Source of the DNA: Marthasterias glacialis
Taxonomy: Eukaryota > Echinodermata > Asteroidea > Forcipulatida > Asteriidae
Length of the DNA: 64,000 nt
Assembly: GCA_911728455.2 (NCBI GenBank)
Contig: OU452233.1
Coordinates: forward strand, 10,521,505 to 10,585,504
Direction of reading: 5' to 3'
Shown in pieces: positions 20,501 to 28,450 of this stretch. A model generated the notes under the pieces. The model worked only from the letters and a program-made list of their open reading frames with translations, searched no databases and was not told where the DNA came from. The position numbers and the translations under genes were made by a program. The stretch's first letter is position 1; each line of letters starts with the position of its first letter.

Positions 20501-23095
20501 CAATCTTGCAACTGTTTTTATGGCAAATCTAGTGATATGTCGGTCAGGCTAATTAGTGTAATTATGAAACTATTACGTGTTAGGTCCTCAAACTTGCTGA
20601 AAATGTTAACAGCAATGAGTATACTGTATGCCAAGAATTTTTACAAAAACAGATTTGTCATATTTTATTATTTTGTCCACATTCTTCTACTATGATTGAT
20701 TAGTTTATTATTTGTTAAAAATGGTGATAAAATGAGGGGATCCATGTAGGTGTGCTAATTAGCTCAAAACAATTAAACAAAATTCTTCATTCAAATTTGT
20801 TTTTCTTAAATGTGTGTATCTTTGGAATTTGAAACATGTTAATGGGATCCATCTTGGTTTGATTTAGCTTCCTCACTTCCTCAATTTGACATCTTACTTG
20901 AAAGTCTTGCTCCAAAAGGTATGGTCTTACCATCTTAAAGCCACTCCTGATTATGATTGGTCAAAAGCTATAGTATGGTAATCTTAAATACAATTAAAAA
21001 GGGGTGTGTATCCTCATTTAAGACTTATCTATGTTTCGATTGGTTGAAATATCTTTATTCCAATAGGTGTGGTCTTACCATTCTTAAACAATCTTGGTTT
21101 TGATTGATTGACAGCTACTAATATCGTAATTTTAAGGATTGCAATCAACAGAGGGCGTGTCTAATTATTTATGACTTTTTGATCTTTTGATATTTGAAAC
21201 TTTAGACTCTAGAATGGGCGGTCGCAGACTTTCCCGCATAAAATCCATTGTTTTTGAAAGTGTAAACATGCTCAGAATTACAAAAACTATAGAAATTTAT
21301 CCGCTAAGTCTAGCTGCTGCCATCTACTAGAGTTGATTTTAAGTCTGAGATCGTGGTTATTTTTGTCTGCACGAGCCACGCAGTGATGTAAAATGTCATT
21401 TGCCCCAGATTGTGAGCTCATTGTCGGAGGTTAATCCACAAGATGGCGCTATTTCAGGTAGTAGGCCCTACTGTATTGGCTACCAGGCAGACAAAAAACA
21501 ACAATCATATACTTGGAACCAAGTCTAGATATACTTGGAACCAAGTCTAGCCAAAGCGGCTCAAAGTATACAATAAGTTGATAGATAAGGGGTGTGGTCT
21601 GATAACAATACTGGTTCTTATATAACGCATGTAACCTATAGCTGGATAAAGCCACTTAACAACATATCGATGTTCATCAGGCATACTTTAACCAATCCAC
21701 AAACTTTCTCAACTCCCTGGGGAGCATACAACATTGTACAACCTCAAGCTGCTTATATTAGCCCTAAGGGGTAATCCAACATTACATAATAGACTGTAAG
21801 TCTTGCCTGTATTTGAACATTTTGGAGACCATATTTTGGTTCCAGGCGCATTGCTTTGCCATGTGAAGGAAACAAAATCACGTGCTTTAAAGGACACCAA
21901 TGTTCGAATACGCACGAGACTTGCACGGTCTGTAGTGAATACTGCCTCAGCCCCCGCAAGTTCACACAATTTATATACACCTGGGTTTAGAGATGCAGTG
22001 TATTGCTCTAAAGAACGCAAGTGTCATGGCCAGGATTTGAGCCCACACTCCAATGACTAGGCCATCAGAACTTGAGTCCGATGTGCTAGACTGCTTGTCC
22101 AACAGTAGTTGCGATAATCGTAACCCTCCATCCTCCCGACGGTCGGAGACCAGAGGGAGGATGGAGGGTTAACAGTAACTTCTTACCACTTTTGTCGAGC
22201 AGTATCACCCTCATTCGGAACCTGATGATCTTGTCGAGACCAAAGTGTGTTGTGTAATCGTTGATGTATCTTGCCATTTGAGAATGATGTGGGAAGTCAG
22301 GTACATTATGGGGGAAGGGATAGTCGGAGAAACAATAGTTGTATTTGGAAACATTGCTGAAGAAGAAAACAAAAAACAGCATTAAACAAGTTATTGCTAG
22401 ATAAAAGGCAGGGCAGGATACCTTTGGCAATTACTCCACAAATTAATGACCGTAACTAAAAGCTTACTTGGTAAGAAAGCATACTCGGTCGCATACATGT
22501 ACAATCCGGGCCGGATGGAGGGTTACAATTATCGCAACTAGTGTAAATATGAGATTTATGTTTTGGTCGTAATGAGTGAAAAAGTGGCGGTTGGATGCCT
22601 CTGCATCTTTTCCTGTATTTTGTAAACTGAACACATAGGCATACAAGCCGGGGGGGGGGGGGGCAGGGGGAGTCCCCCCCCCCAAAAAAAAAATTGTGCC
22701 AAACCAGTGGGGAAAATTCAGGCAAAAATATTTTAACAAATAGAAACAAAATAAAAAAACTTTTTATTAAGGAATTGGTACTTTTTTTCGTTTAGTTTTA
22801 TCTGTGTAAAATATTGGGTAAATCAACCCCTCTGCCCCCCCCCCTTACAAGTTACAGTCCCCATACGCCGCCCGCCCCAACCCTTTGCGTGAATGACGGT
22901 GCGGGTGTGAACTCACATGTGCGTGAACCTCATCACACCGTACCCACGTTCTCTGAACGCCCATAGCCCACCGACTCGATCACTCTGCTCCAAGACAATC
23001 ACATTAAACCCGGCATCCTGAAGACACTTCGCAGTTGCAAGGCCTGAGATACCTGCTCCAATAACACACACATCTGCTCGCTGTTTTAGACCCAT
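9753..23095 (-). CDS. Flavin-containing monooxygenase (FMO family), complete, nine coding exons
   Basis: Joining 23095-22917, 22356-22187, 19868-19707, 19374-19248, 17650-17480, 13981-13723, 12697-12512, 11423-11290 and 9945-9753 gives one 526-aa frame with all introns GT-AG and all phases consistent. FMOs are FAD enzymes that use NADPH and O2 to oxygenate nitrogen or sulfur in small molecules, usually on the ER membrane. Visible motifs are FAD-binding GAGISG (13-18), the E-x-SD-x-VGGLW segment (36-45), the FMO signature F169-x-G171-xxx-H175-xxx-Y179, NADPH-binding GIGNSA (196-201), and LCTGY (328-332), equivalent to the ATGY motif. The last exon ends in a hydrophobic helix (about 496-520), as in vertebrate FMOs of about 530 aa. 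The start ATG (23095-23093) lies 12 codons before GAGISG in a good context. No broken codon was seen. The vertebrate paralogue equivalent cannot be assigned. Introns are full of repeats. Confidence 0.95.
10998..11263. mobile_element. MITE with ATAGACCGATCCATTAAG ends, copy 2 (FMO intron 8)
   Basis: The left end is AAACCGATCCATTAAGCC and the right end GGCTTAATGGACCGGTCT. The interior matches the copies at 7427-7682 and 15893-16160, partly inverted. It lies in the intron between FMO exons 9 and 8. Confidence 0.78.
11290..11423 (-). CDS. FMO coding exon 8
   Basis: It encodes residues 419-462: [16 protein letters not shown], then [18 protein letters not shown], matching the family's Y-x-D-x-(I/L)A-x-x-x-G-x-x-P region. 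The acceptor is gacgcag; the donor GTAATT is in phase 2. Confidence 0.92.
11520..11556. repeat. TTTA microsatellite
   Basis: About eight TTTA units are visible in the intron upstream of FMO exon 8. It interrupts a relic of the 117-bp tandem-unit element. Confidence 0.9.
11690..12136. mobile_element. TTAA-type element with 117-bp tandem units, copy 1 (FMO intron 7)
   Basis: Three to four units start CAACCCTCCTACTGTCTGAC and end ACACAGTACACAG. A distinct tail ends at GAGGGTTAAG. A decayed first unit is visible at 11445-11500, before the microsatellite. Relatives are at 16680-17383, 33058-33832, 46690-47163 and 51519-51970. Confidence 0.75.
12183..12275. repeat. Short dispersed repeat shared with 45845-45935
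   Basis: The order CTAAGTG, ACGCCCAC-like CACACCCACTT, ACACAATTTGGCT and CAGAAGTGCATAGGAA parallels the segment near 45845-45935. Only two copies are visible and the class is unknown. Confidence 0.45.
12284..12460. mobile_element. Short TIR element (CCCAGTTCATACTTC family)
   Basis: The left end is TTTAAGCCCAGTTCATACT and the right end AGTATAAACGGGGCTTTA, an imperfect inverted repeat around a 140-bp AT-rich interior rich in GCGAA motifs. It lies in FMO intron 7 next to exon 7. Confidence 0.72.
12512..12697 (-). CDS. FMO coding exon 7
   Basis: It encodes residues 357-418: LFRNVFSP, then [14 protein letters not shown] and the [13 protein letters not shown] block. Two acceptors are possible. 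Only the upstream AG (12699-12698) keeps phase 0 and yields LFRNVF, which aligns with the family's LYKNVF. The nearer cag at 12692-12690 would break the frame. Confidence 0.9.
12836..13610. mobile_element. 775-bp TIR element in FMO intron 6
   Basis: The left end is TTAAGCCCTTTTCACACGA and the right end TCGTGTGAAAGGGGCTTTA. Inner AAGGTCCCTTGC / GCAAGGGACC motifs are repeated in both orientations towards the right end, a foldback arrangement. The 127-codon open frame inside (13056-13439) has no recognisable domain and is taken as chance. Confidence 0.75.
13723..13981 (-). CDS. FMO coding exon 6 (LCTGY motif)
   Basis: It encodes residues 271-356. It includes [18 protein letters not shown], equivalent to the vertebrate LKPKHRALSQHPTL block, and [16 protein letters not shown]. 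The donor GTAACT is in phase 0. Confidence 0.93.
14086..14240. mobile_element. 155-bp TIR element with ATAGACCCC ends
   Basis: It starts ATAGACCCCCTTCAAATGAT and ends TTGGGGTCTAT. The interior segment CACAAGCTCAAACAGCACC recurs at about 26208-26300. It lies in FMO intron 5. Confidence 0.6.
14308..14803. mobile_element. 496-bp TIR element with GTTATACCAT ends
   Basis: The left end GTTATACCATGGTATTAGAT is inverted at the right end ATCTAATACAATGGTATAAC. Inside, two roughly 105-bp units with TCCATTACCTA, CAGAA and TCCCCATTGAT motifs stand in tandem (about 14410-14610). No transposase frame is present. Confidence 0.72.
14808..14948. repeat. Near-perfect 141-bp palindrome
   Basis: The left arm begins CAATTGTTGTCTGCTGTGAT and the right arm is its reverse complement, with nearly complete pairing to a short GC-rich centre (about 14868-14890). 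It stands directly after the TIR element 14308-14803 and would form a long hairpin in single strands. Confidence 0.9.
15893..16160. mobile_element. MITE with TAATAGACCGATCCATTAAG ends, copy 3 (FMO intron 5)
   Basis: The 20-bp inverted ends differ at one position: left TAATAGACCGATCCATTAAG, right CTTAATGGATCAGTCTATTA. The outer TAATAGACCGAT is shared with the larger element at 25561-26191, suggesting a common transposase source. Confidence 0.82.
16751..16920. repeat. 170-bp inverted repeat (hairpin)
   Basis: The left arm GGGAATAAAAGAGTTGTGAC through TTTAAAAC pairs with the right arm GTTTTAAAC through CTCTTTTATTCCC. The arms are about 45 bp with few mismatches, around an 80-bp loop. Confidence 0.85.
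16920..17241. mobile_element. 322-bp element with CATTCATAAATGCCC ends
   Basis: The left end CATTCATAAATGCCC is inverted at the right end as GGGTATTTATGAATG. It abuts the preceding hairpin, and the two may be one composite insertion. Confidence 0.6.
17480..17650 (-). CDS. FMO coding exon 5
   Basis: It encodes residues 214-269, beginning [14 protein letters not shown], equivalent to the vertebrate V-x-LSTRRGAW block. The acceptor is tttacacag; the donor GTAGGT leaves phase 2, splitting Arg270. Confidence 0.92.
17880..18585 (-). mobile_element. Probable Penelope-like element relic with hammerhead-like motif
   Basis: Two diverged copies of a segment with AGAACTTGTTCAACTA / AGAACTTGTCCTGTTA and tactgcagagcagat / tacagcggagtagat motifs lie at about 17890-18000 and 18317-18480. 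The region ends in the CAACGTTTCGACTAG motif that typifies terminal regions of Penelope-like retroelements. No reverse transcriptase or GIY-YIG frame is present. A SINE A tail interrupts at about 18140-18240. The class is an inference from the terminal motif. Confidence 0.45.
18539..18582 (-). ncRNA. Hammerhead-ribozyme-like core
   Basis: Read on the minus strand: GTCTC, the core CTGACGA (fits CUGANGA), one extra T, stem II GACTAG/CTAGTC with loop AGCAGG, core GAAAC, then GTT (fits GUH) and GAGAC, which pairs with the first GTCTC as stem I. Stem III would be only the A-U and C-G pairs of GAAAC/GUU, so activity would need a dimer, as described for very short stem III hammerheads. The extra base after CTGACGA departs from the consensus. 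Confidence 0.5.
18590..18760 (-). mobile_element. SINE family A fragment (FMO intron 4)
   Basis: The sequence is the reverse of the family A body seen at 38200-38400: GCGCAATCTGCAGCCAT, CACCAGGGCGAGCCCCTT, GTACTGGGTTCTTTTACATG and a decayed CATTACACAAC segment. The tRNA-like head is missing. Confidence 0.7.
19248..19374 (-). CDS. FMO coding exon 4 (NADPH-binding motif)
   Basis: It encodes residues 172-212, with the second half of the FMO signature (GDIIHSVSY) and [17 protein letters not shown], the second Rossmann dinucleotide motif. Phase 2 splits Arg213. The preceding intron (19706-19375) is only 332 bp. Confidence 0.93.
19707..19868 (-). CDS. FMO coding exon 3
   Basis: It encodes residues 118-170, including [19 protein letters not shown], the usual V-x-x-G-HH-x-x-P block that leads into the FMO signature. 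The donor is GTTAAA, weak but GT; phase 1 splits Gly171 inside the signature. Confidence 0.92.
19915..20326 (-). mobile_element. SINE family A, nearly full length (FMO intron 2)
   Basis: On the minus strand the head (about 20326-20245) has TGAGCGGATAAG-like and GGTTCGAGTCCCGG box B motifs, followed by CACTTGTGTCCTTAAGCAA, then GACGTAAAGCCGTAGG, GTAATGCACGTAAAA, GGGGTTCGCCCCCGTGAT, and the tail toward 19920. It lies about 45 bases upstream of FMO exon 3. Confidence 0.82.
20913..21180. repeat. Diverged tandem duplication of about 150 bp
   Basis: AAGGTATGGTCTTACCATCT / TAGGTGTGGTCTTACCATTC, TTATGATTGGTCAAAAGCTA / TTTGATTGATTGACAGCTAC and GGGGTGTGTATCC / GAGGGCGTGTCTA recur in the same order about 150 bp apart, inside FMO intron 2. 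Confidence 0.65.
21610..22105 (-). mobile_element. SINE family A, degenerate, interrupted copy (FMO intron 2)
   Basis: The minus-strand head around 22105-22020 has a box B-like GGGCTCAAATCCTGG and GACACTTGCGTTCTT. A tail-like segment with CTCCCCAGGGAGTTGAGAAA lies near 21700-21730. The intervening 250 bp does not match the family and may be another insertion. Confidence 0.5.
22121..22171. repeat. 51-bp hairpin with TAACCCTCCATCCTCC arms
   Basis: The arms TAACCCTCCATCCTCC and GGAGGATGGAGGGTTA pair around a short CCGACGGTCGG-containing loop. Related half-sites are at about 22505-22525 and 54745-54780. The hairpin ends 16 bases before the donor of FMO exon 2. Confidence 0.8.
22187..22356 (-). 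CDS. FMO coding exon 2
   Basis: It encodes residues 61-116 with the conserved block [15 protein letters not shown]. The acceptor is ttcttcag and the donor GTAAGA, leaving phase 1 (first base of Gly117). A hairpin repeat begins 16 bases beyond the donor. Confidence 0.92.
22645..22690. repeat. G-rich / C-rich homopolymer tract (FMO intron 1)
   Basis: A run of about 14 G, then CAGGGGGAGTCCCCCCCCCC and an A run. Similar G runs occur at about 34450-34463, 42392-42406 and 50065-50073. The exact lengths may be affected by sequencing error. Confidence 0.8.
22917..23095 (-). CDS. FMO coding exon 1 (start codon, FAD-binding fold)
   Basis: It encodes residues 1-59 plus two bases, including [13 protein letters not shown] and VGGLW. 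The donor is GTGAGT at 22916-22911, phase 2. The split codon joins AT to C of the next exon to give Ile60. Confidence 0.93.
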
Positions 23096-23987
23096 TTCAC
23101 GTCACGGTGTTCATGGCAAATGATGTGAATGTAATGCGCCAACCCCGCGAGATGAATTCCAATGTTATCATCATCAAGATCATGTGTTAATTAACCTTTG
23201 ACCGCAGCTTGTAAATAGACCAGCGAACTTCTGATGCCCATCTAAAAATAAACTAATGAATATGCATTAGCACCAAGGAATTTTTTAATTTCCTAGTTAG
23301 AATAAATCCTGTTTTGTAAAAGATTGGGCACTTCTGAAGTTTGAAAGTACAACGTCAGATATATTTCAAAATTTGGAGGGGAAAATGATTTTATTTGACA
23401 TTTCCGGGTCAAAAGAACACGAGTGCATAAGCAGTGACGTCATAACATTAGGTGTGCAGCAGTATATCTATGTGGACCATTTTGCTTGATTGATGGAACA
23501 TCGTATGGGCTGGACGAGGTAAAGTATGGCAAAAATTTCACATTTTAATGGGTTAAGCGTCCTTATGAATCACATATATTCAAGCATATGTGTGCAAGAT
23601 TGTTCAAAGGAAGGTTATTCTCTAATTTAAATTGAGGTTTTGGGTTGGATACGTGAAGTTTTCATCGGTTCGACAGCATCGTGATTGGATTTTTAGTTGA
23701 CCGTACGGTAACATGTTCTTCGACCAGAACATGCATAGACTCTGTAAGTGTAGAGGATTGAGTGGGTGCATGGCCATGGTGGGCATTATTATTTGTTGTG
23801 TCGTTCGCTGCTGTCATTTTCACGTTTGCCTACGTACGTTTTACAACAAATAAAACAATGTTGTTTGTTTACATTTGCTTCTAATGAATTGAATGCACCG
23901 AGGCACAAGCAAACATTTTTTTAAGTGACTTTCAAATACTCGCCCTCATGCACCAAATTTGAAGCCATGTTGAATTAGGTCAACATG

Positions 23988-24543
23988 TAGACCCAGTAAC
24001 TGGGGCGCTGTACTCCTTTTGTGAGATTTTGACATCATCGGTCGTACTAGCACCTCAGTCGGTGATATATTTGGAAAGTGTGGCGAAGCAGATTTTTTAT
24101 GAATCAGTTATAAAATTGTCAAAATTACGACAAAGACTCAACAGAATTGCTTGAAAATCACCTACTGGCTTCTCCAAAGAGTCCAAGTATTTAAGATGAA
24201 ATAAAATGCATTAAATTGTACTCACGATCATTTTCGGTCCTCCAAATCTATGACTTTTAGCCCTCTCTCAAATTTGCCGTTAGAATCGCTATTTTGAACG
24301 TGCTACTCACATGACTCAACGACTGTTTCCTTATCATGCTTATGTGTATAAACGCTGTGAGGATTGCGTGTTCGCTGAGGCCCTGACTTTCATATTGTTT
24401 TCCGTGCAGTCAACGCAGGATACTAGGCTACACAGCTGGTATCCTACATTGACTGCGCAAATCAATATGCATGTAAGGGCATCAGTGAACGTTTCAAGAC
24501 ACTACACAGCCGCAGGAGTACAGCGCCCCAGTTACTGGGTCTA
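23988..24543. mobile_element. 556-bp DNA transposon relic with 30-bp TIRs and 9-bp TSDs
   Basis: Perfect 30-bp inverted ends begin TAGACCCAGTAACTGGGGCG. The flanks are identical GTCAACATG at 23979-23987 and 24544-24552. Nine-base duplications and longish TIRs fit Mutator-like or Merlin-like transposons. The 77-codon frame inside has no transposase features, so it is non-autonomous. It is the best defined insertion in the window. Confidence 0.9.
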
Positions 24544-25560
24544 GTCAACATGGAGCAAATTTGCGCAGCAACCATCGTCAACCAATGGTTGGTTTGTGTC
24601 TAACAGTGCGCATGCGCTTTAATATTAAAGCGCGAACGACTCTAGTCGAACTAGCGTTGTCAAATTGTGTAATGTCAACGTGGCGGCCTCCAGTAATATG
24701 TTTGCATTGTTATAAACATAGGCCTACTCACATCTTCTCTTCCGCCGATTCCGCCATTTTTATTTTCATTTTGTCGTGGTTCCCGTGCAGTTTGTCATAG
24801 TTAAGAACGAACAAATCCTGTGATAACCAGCCAAGCAACCATTGAGCGATCACCGTCAGTAGGCTGGTTCAAAATAGTTGACTAACCATAGGTGACTAAA
24901 CAGCGTTCGGGTGAAGTTAGTCAAACAATAGTTGACAATTGTCCTTGCGCGAAGTTGCCCATGTATGGTTGGCATGGTTGGTCATGTTGGTGACCTCAGT
25001 TTTGTGAGAAAAAATGGTATCCCCATTCCTGACCTCTTCTAATACATGCAATAAGTTCACATCTTTTATGAACATTGTCAGAATTCAGATTTTTTTATGT
25101 CTAAATGTCATTTGACAGACACTATGATTTTTCTTCTTTCTTTTTTTTTTGCCCAAATTGGTTGGTTGGTTGTTTTATTGGTTGTTTGTATAAATACTAT
25201 ACCTTATGCGTCTGACTTCATGAGTGCCATAGAGGTATATACAACAGCGTCCCCAATGAGGTCAAAATGGCTGTAACTAAAAAAATGGCTGTAACTAAAC
25301 TGTAGGAAAACGGCTGTGGCCTGTGCGTACCATCTACATGTATTTAATGCCGTGAATAGACTATTTTTGAGTTGTAGAGTGGTCTTTGATTTTGCTCATT
25401 TAAAATCACCATTTACTAATTACTTTAAAAAAAAAAACTACCTTTATTGTTGTACCAAGTGCAAGTGTAGAATCAACATTCCTCCAGAATGCATCAGCAT
25501 TGGAGAAACTGATGACATTTTGTAATGTTTTTGTTCAGTCTGTCTAATTCGTAGTAAATG

Positions 25561-26191
25561 TAATAGACCGATTGCGCGACAATGTTGACATGCGTTCACG
25601 TGACCCCCTACTGGGTATAATGCCGTCAGCTGATGGCAAAATACGTGTAAAGAGATATGCCATGACACAGTGAGTTCAAAAACAGTCAATTTTTTTTTTG
25701 TTAAGTGATAAATTAGTTAATCAGCCCCTTTATTTAAAGTAGTATGTTGTGGCATTAATTTAAATCACATCTCTGTTTCATAATTTAACAGAATTCTACT
25801 AAAAAGAAGTTTTTTAGCCATGCACTACCGGCACTACTTTGAAACTTTTGTGTTGAAAAGTTTGTGGTGATCGCGGTCGTCTGGCGTAACATTCCGTCGT
25901 GCGCTGTACACATCATAAATGCACTTTTAAATACGTTACTTGTACAATTTTCAAGACTTGCTGGAAGTTCCAGTGGAATTGTCCTTACTGGCTTTATTCA
26001 GCCACTCGTGGGTCTCTGGTACAAAGTCTGGAATATTTTTCACAGATTTCGAGCAAGAAACCTCGATCGAATAAACTAAATGCAACAATCATTGTGTACC
26101 GTACCGCACTTTCCTATGGAGGACGTCTTGTGTGTTTACATTTTATACCTAGAAGTGGTCACGTGACACGGGTCGCGCAATCGGTCTATTA
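25561..26191. mobile_element. 631-bp TIR element with TAATAGACCGATTGCGCGAC ends
   Basis: The 20-bp inverted ends are perfect: left TAATAGACCGATTGCGCGAC, right GTCGCGCAATCGGTCTATTA. A CACGTGAC motif follows inside both ends. No coding frame is recognised. The first 12 bases equal those of the shorter MITE at 15893-16160. Confidence 0.85.
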
Positions 26192-26822
26192 GATGTTTAA
26201 TTATACAGGATAGACTCCTTGCATGATATCACAAGCTCAAACAGTGCCCTCACTGATTTCAAAGGCAGACCTCTCATTGGCTGGTAGTTGTGTTTGGCAC
26301 ACTGACACTGTGTATTTCAATGTTTGTCTATGCAATGGTTGTATTATGTTGTATCATGCAAGGTCTCTTGTATACAATGTACACAGGGAACTGTGCAATT
26401 GTATAAGAACATACATTTTTTAGCCTTTCAAGGAACACATTGCCTTCAAATCTCTTTAAAAAAATTCCGTTTGGAATTGCTCCTTATCCTTTTTAACAGT
26501 CGTTCATGCAATAAAACAACTACAATGTGTTGTAATTAGTGAGTAGTGATTCAAAAAACGTAAATTTGCCTCACGGAAATACAACCAGTGGAGCCACACT
26601 CAACATACAAACACATGGTCTGCCATTTTGTGGAATCAACAATTTGGTTCTACAAAATAAATGGCGTACTGTGTTCTGTCACGAAAAACAAAAACCATGG
26701 GATAATGTATGTATGTGAATCATGATATTCTACTTTTTAAGTATCTTTCCAACCATATTCATTTTAGAAAAAAAACATTTTTTATAGCCAAAAAATGCCC
26801 AATCCAAAGGCGATGTGTCCCT

Positions 26823-27293
26823 TTAACCCTCCTACAATCAGTTCAAAAACCCATTCACTCCACGGAATTCCACAGTTGTGGAATTTTGAAGAACGTGTGT
26901 AACTGCTGTAGAACACAATGCAATTCCACCCAAAACCACAGCAAATTGTGGAATTTTGAAGAACTTGTGTTCGAGTTGGAAAAACAAAAATCCGTTTCCG
27001 CAAAGTAAAACTATGCGATATTGAAGAACATAGAAACCACATACATGCAGTCCCATGACATCTGGAAAACAAGACACTGTGTGAGCATAGCAGGTCAGTT
27101 CTACATAATCCTGCAGTAACTGTTCAGTGTGGGACTTTTTCTATTTCACTGTGGAAATTTGTGGTACTTGTGCACTACTCTTCAGAAGAACATGCAAAAG
27201 TTTATGGAAAGCATTCAAATGCACCACAGATGTAAGATGTAAGGGGTAGGCAATTTTGTGAAAGTTTGTGGAACACATGCACACAAGGGTTAA
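26823..27293. mobile_element. TTAA-type element with GTGGAATTTTGAAGAAC subrepeats
   Basis: It starts TTTAACCCTCCTAC and ends ACAAGGGTTAAG. The interior repeats GTGGAATTTTGAAGAACNTG at least twice, plus inverted AATTCCAC half-sites. The ends match those of the 117-bp-unit family, but the filling is different. Confidence 0.6.
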
Positions 27294-27404
27294 GTTTTTA
27301 AAAAAAAAGTTACAAAAAATTATAACACAGGACGACTATACCTTGGTCACTGCATTTCTGTGAAAAATAAACAAAATATGAAATGTACGCAAAATATCAG
27401 ATCA

Positions 27405-27842
27405 TTTAACCCTAACCTTCCTACATGTAAGTCCTCCATAATCCTCTGGAGGATTTGGAGGATTTTGATTGATTAAGAAACATTTGAAAATCACCAATTG
27501 GAGGATTATGAAGGATTGAAGAAGGTCGACATTTGATGCATGGAGGATTGAGGAAGCATCCTTCAGTGAGATCTGGAGGATTGTGGTGGATTTAGGGCAT
27601 AATGAAAATTTACTGTGGAGGACTCTGGAGGATTTTGGAGGACAATAATAATTAGGGAAGTTTATTCCTGCTTGTAATGGTATGCTGGGTACATGTGCTT
27701 TTTCTATACAAAGGATTCTTTATGCACAAACTTATTTGGAGGATTTTGAAGGATTGAGGCACTGAGTTTCATGCACGACTCATTTTGGAGGATTATGAAG
27801 GATTGAGGAAGGTCCTTTGTACTTAAAGCTAGGGAGTTGGGT
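27405..27842. mobile_element. TTAA-type element with GGAGGATTNTGRAGGATT subrepeats
   Basis: It starts TTTAACCCTAACCTTCCTAC and ends AGGGAGTTGGGTTAA. The interior contains more than ten GGAGGATT-type units at irregular spacing. It is a third filling between similar TTAA ends, and directly abuts the right TIR of the 25201-27975 segment. Confidence 0.6.
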
Positions 27843-28288
27843 TAATCAGGGCTTCAATGTGTATAGAGGGTATGCACAGCCGTTTTCCTACAGTAAACTT
27901 ACGGCCGGTTTGGACCTCATTGAGGGCACTGTTGTACATATCTCTATGGGACTCATGATGTCAGACGCATAAGGTCTGTTGGGAGAATTCATTTATCCCT
28001 CCCTGTTCTTAGCTGTTAGCAAGTATCTACCAATAGTTAGGTACTCAAGGAGCTTATTGTATTATTTTAAGACATGCTTTTGAAGTGTTTAAATGATGAA
28101 ACCTACATGTGCGAGACCTATGTATTAAGGGTTTACAGGGTGCTGCCAAAAAATTATTATTATTATTAATTTTTTTTTTTTATATTTTAAGATCAAATTT
28201 AGAAAAGGTCATAACATAAAACCAGCTTGCACAATAGAGCTTTTAAAAACAAACCGAACATAAATATCAAATAAAAACATGCTGAGCA

Positions 28289-28450
28289 GGCCTGATACTT
28301 CATGGAGGCAATTGCCTCCGTGCCCCTGGTCATTGCCTCGGTGCCCTTTAAGTGTTGCAATAGAAATTTACAATTTCCTCATAGAGGTGCCCTTTATCAA
28401 GAAAAAAAATGCCTTAATGCCCTTGCCCTTTCAAGAAAGAAGCAATTAGG
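28289..28450 (+). repeat. GCCTGATACTTCATGGAGGCAA dispersed repeat
   Basis: It starts GCCTGATACTTCATGGAGGC, then GCCCCTGGTCATTGCCTCGG, CAATAGAAATTTACAATTTC, AGAGGTGCCCTTTATCAAG and CCTTGCCCTTTCAAG. The same order, often inverted, recurs at 30775-30930, 31698-31780, 32831-32960, 35053-35207, 35770-35872, 44530-44640, 58040-58212, 59031-59150 and 60180-60500. Confidence 0.8.

Larger units (their letters stand above)
25201..27975. mobile_element. 2.8-kb segment with about 100-bp inverted terminal repeats
   Basis: The left 25201-25317 and the right 27876-27975 are inverted copies. Both show ACCTTATGCGTCTGAC, CATAGAGRTATRTACAACAG, CAATGAGGTC and CTGTAGGAAAACGGCTGTG in order, at roughly 85 percent identity by eye. 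The interior has no transposase frame but holds three smaller elements. It could be one long-TIR element or two opposite solo copies of a short repeat. Confidence 0.6.

Noticed and set aside
22456-22749. Two overlapping minus-strand frames with poly-Gly/poly-Pro
   Set aside because: They are produced by the G/C homopolymer tract in FMO intron 1.
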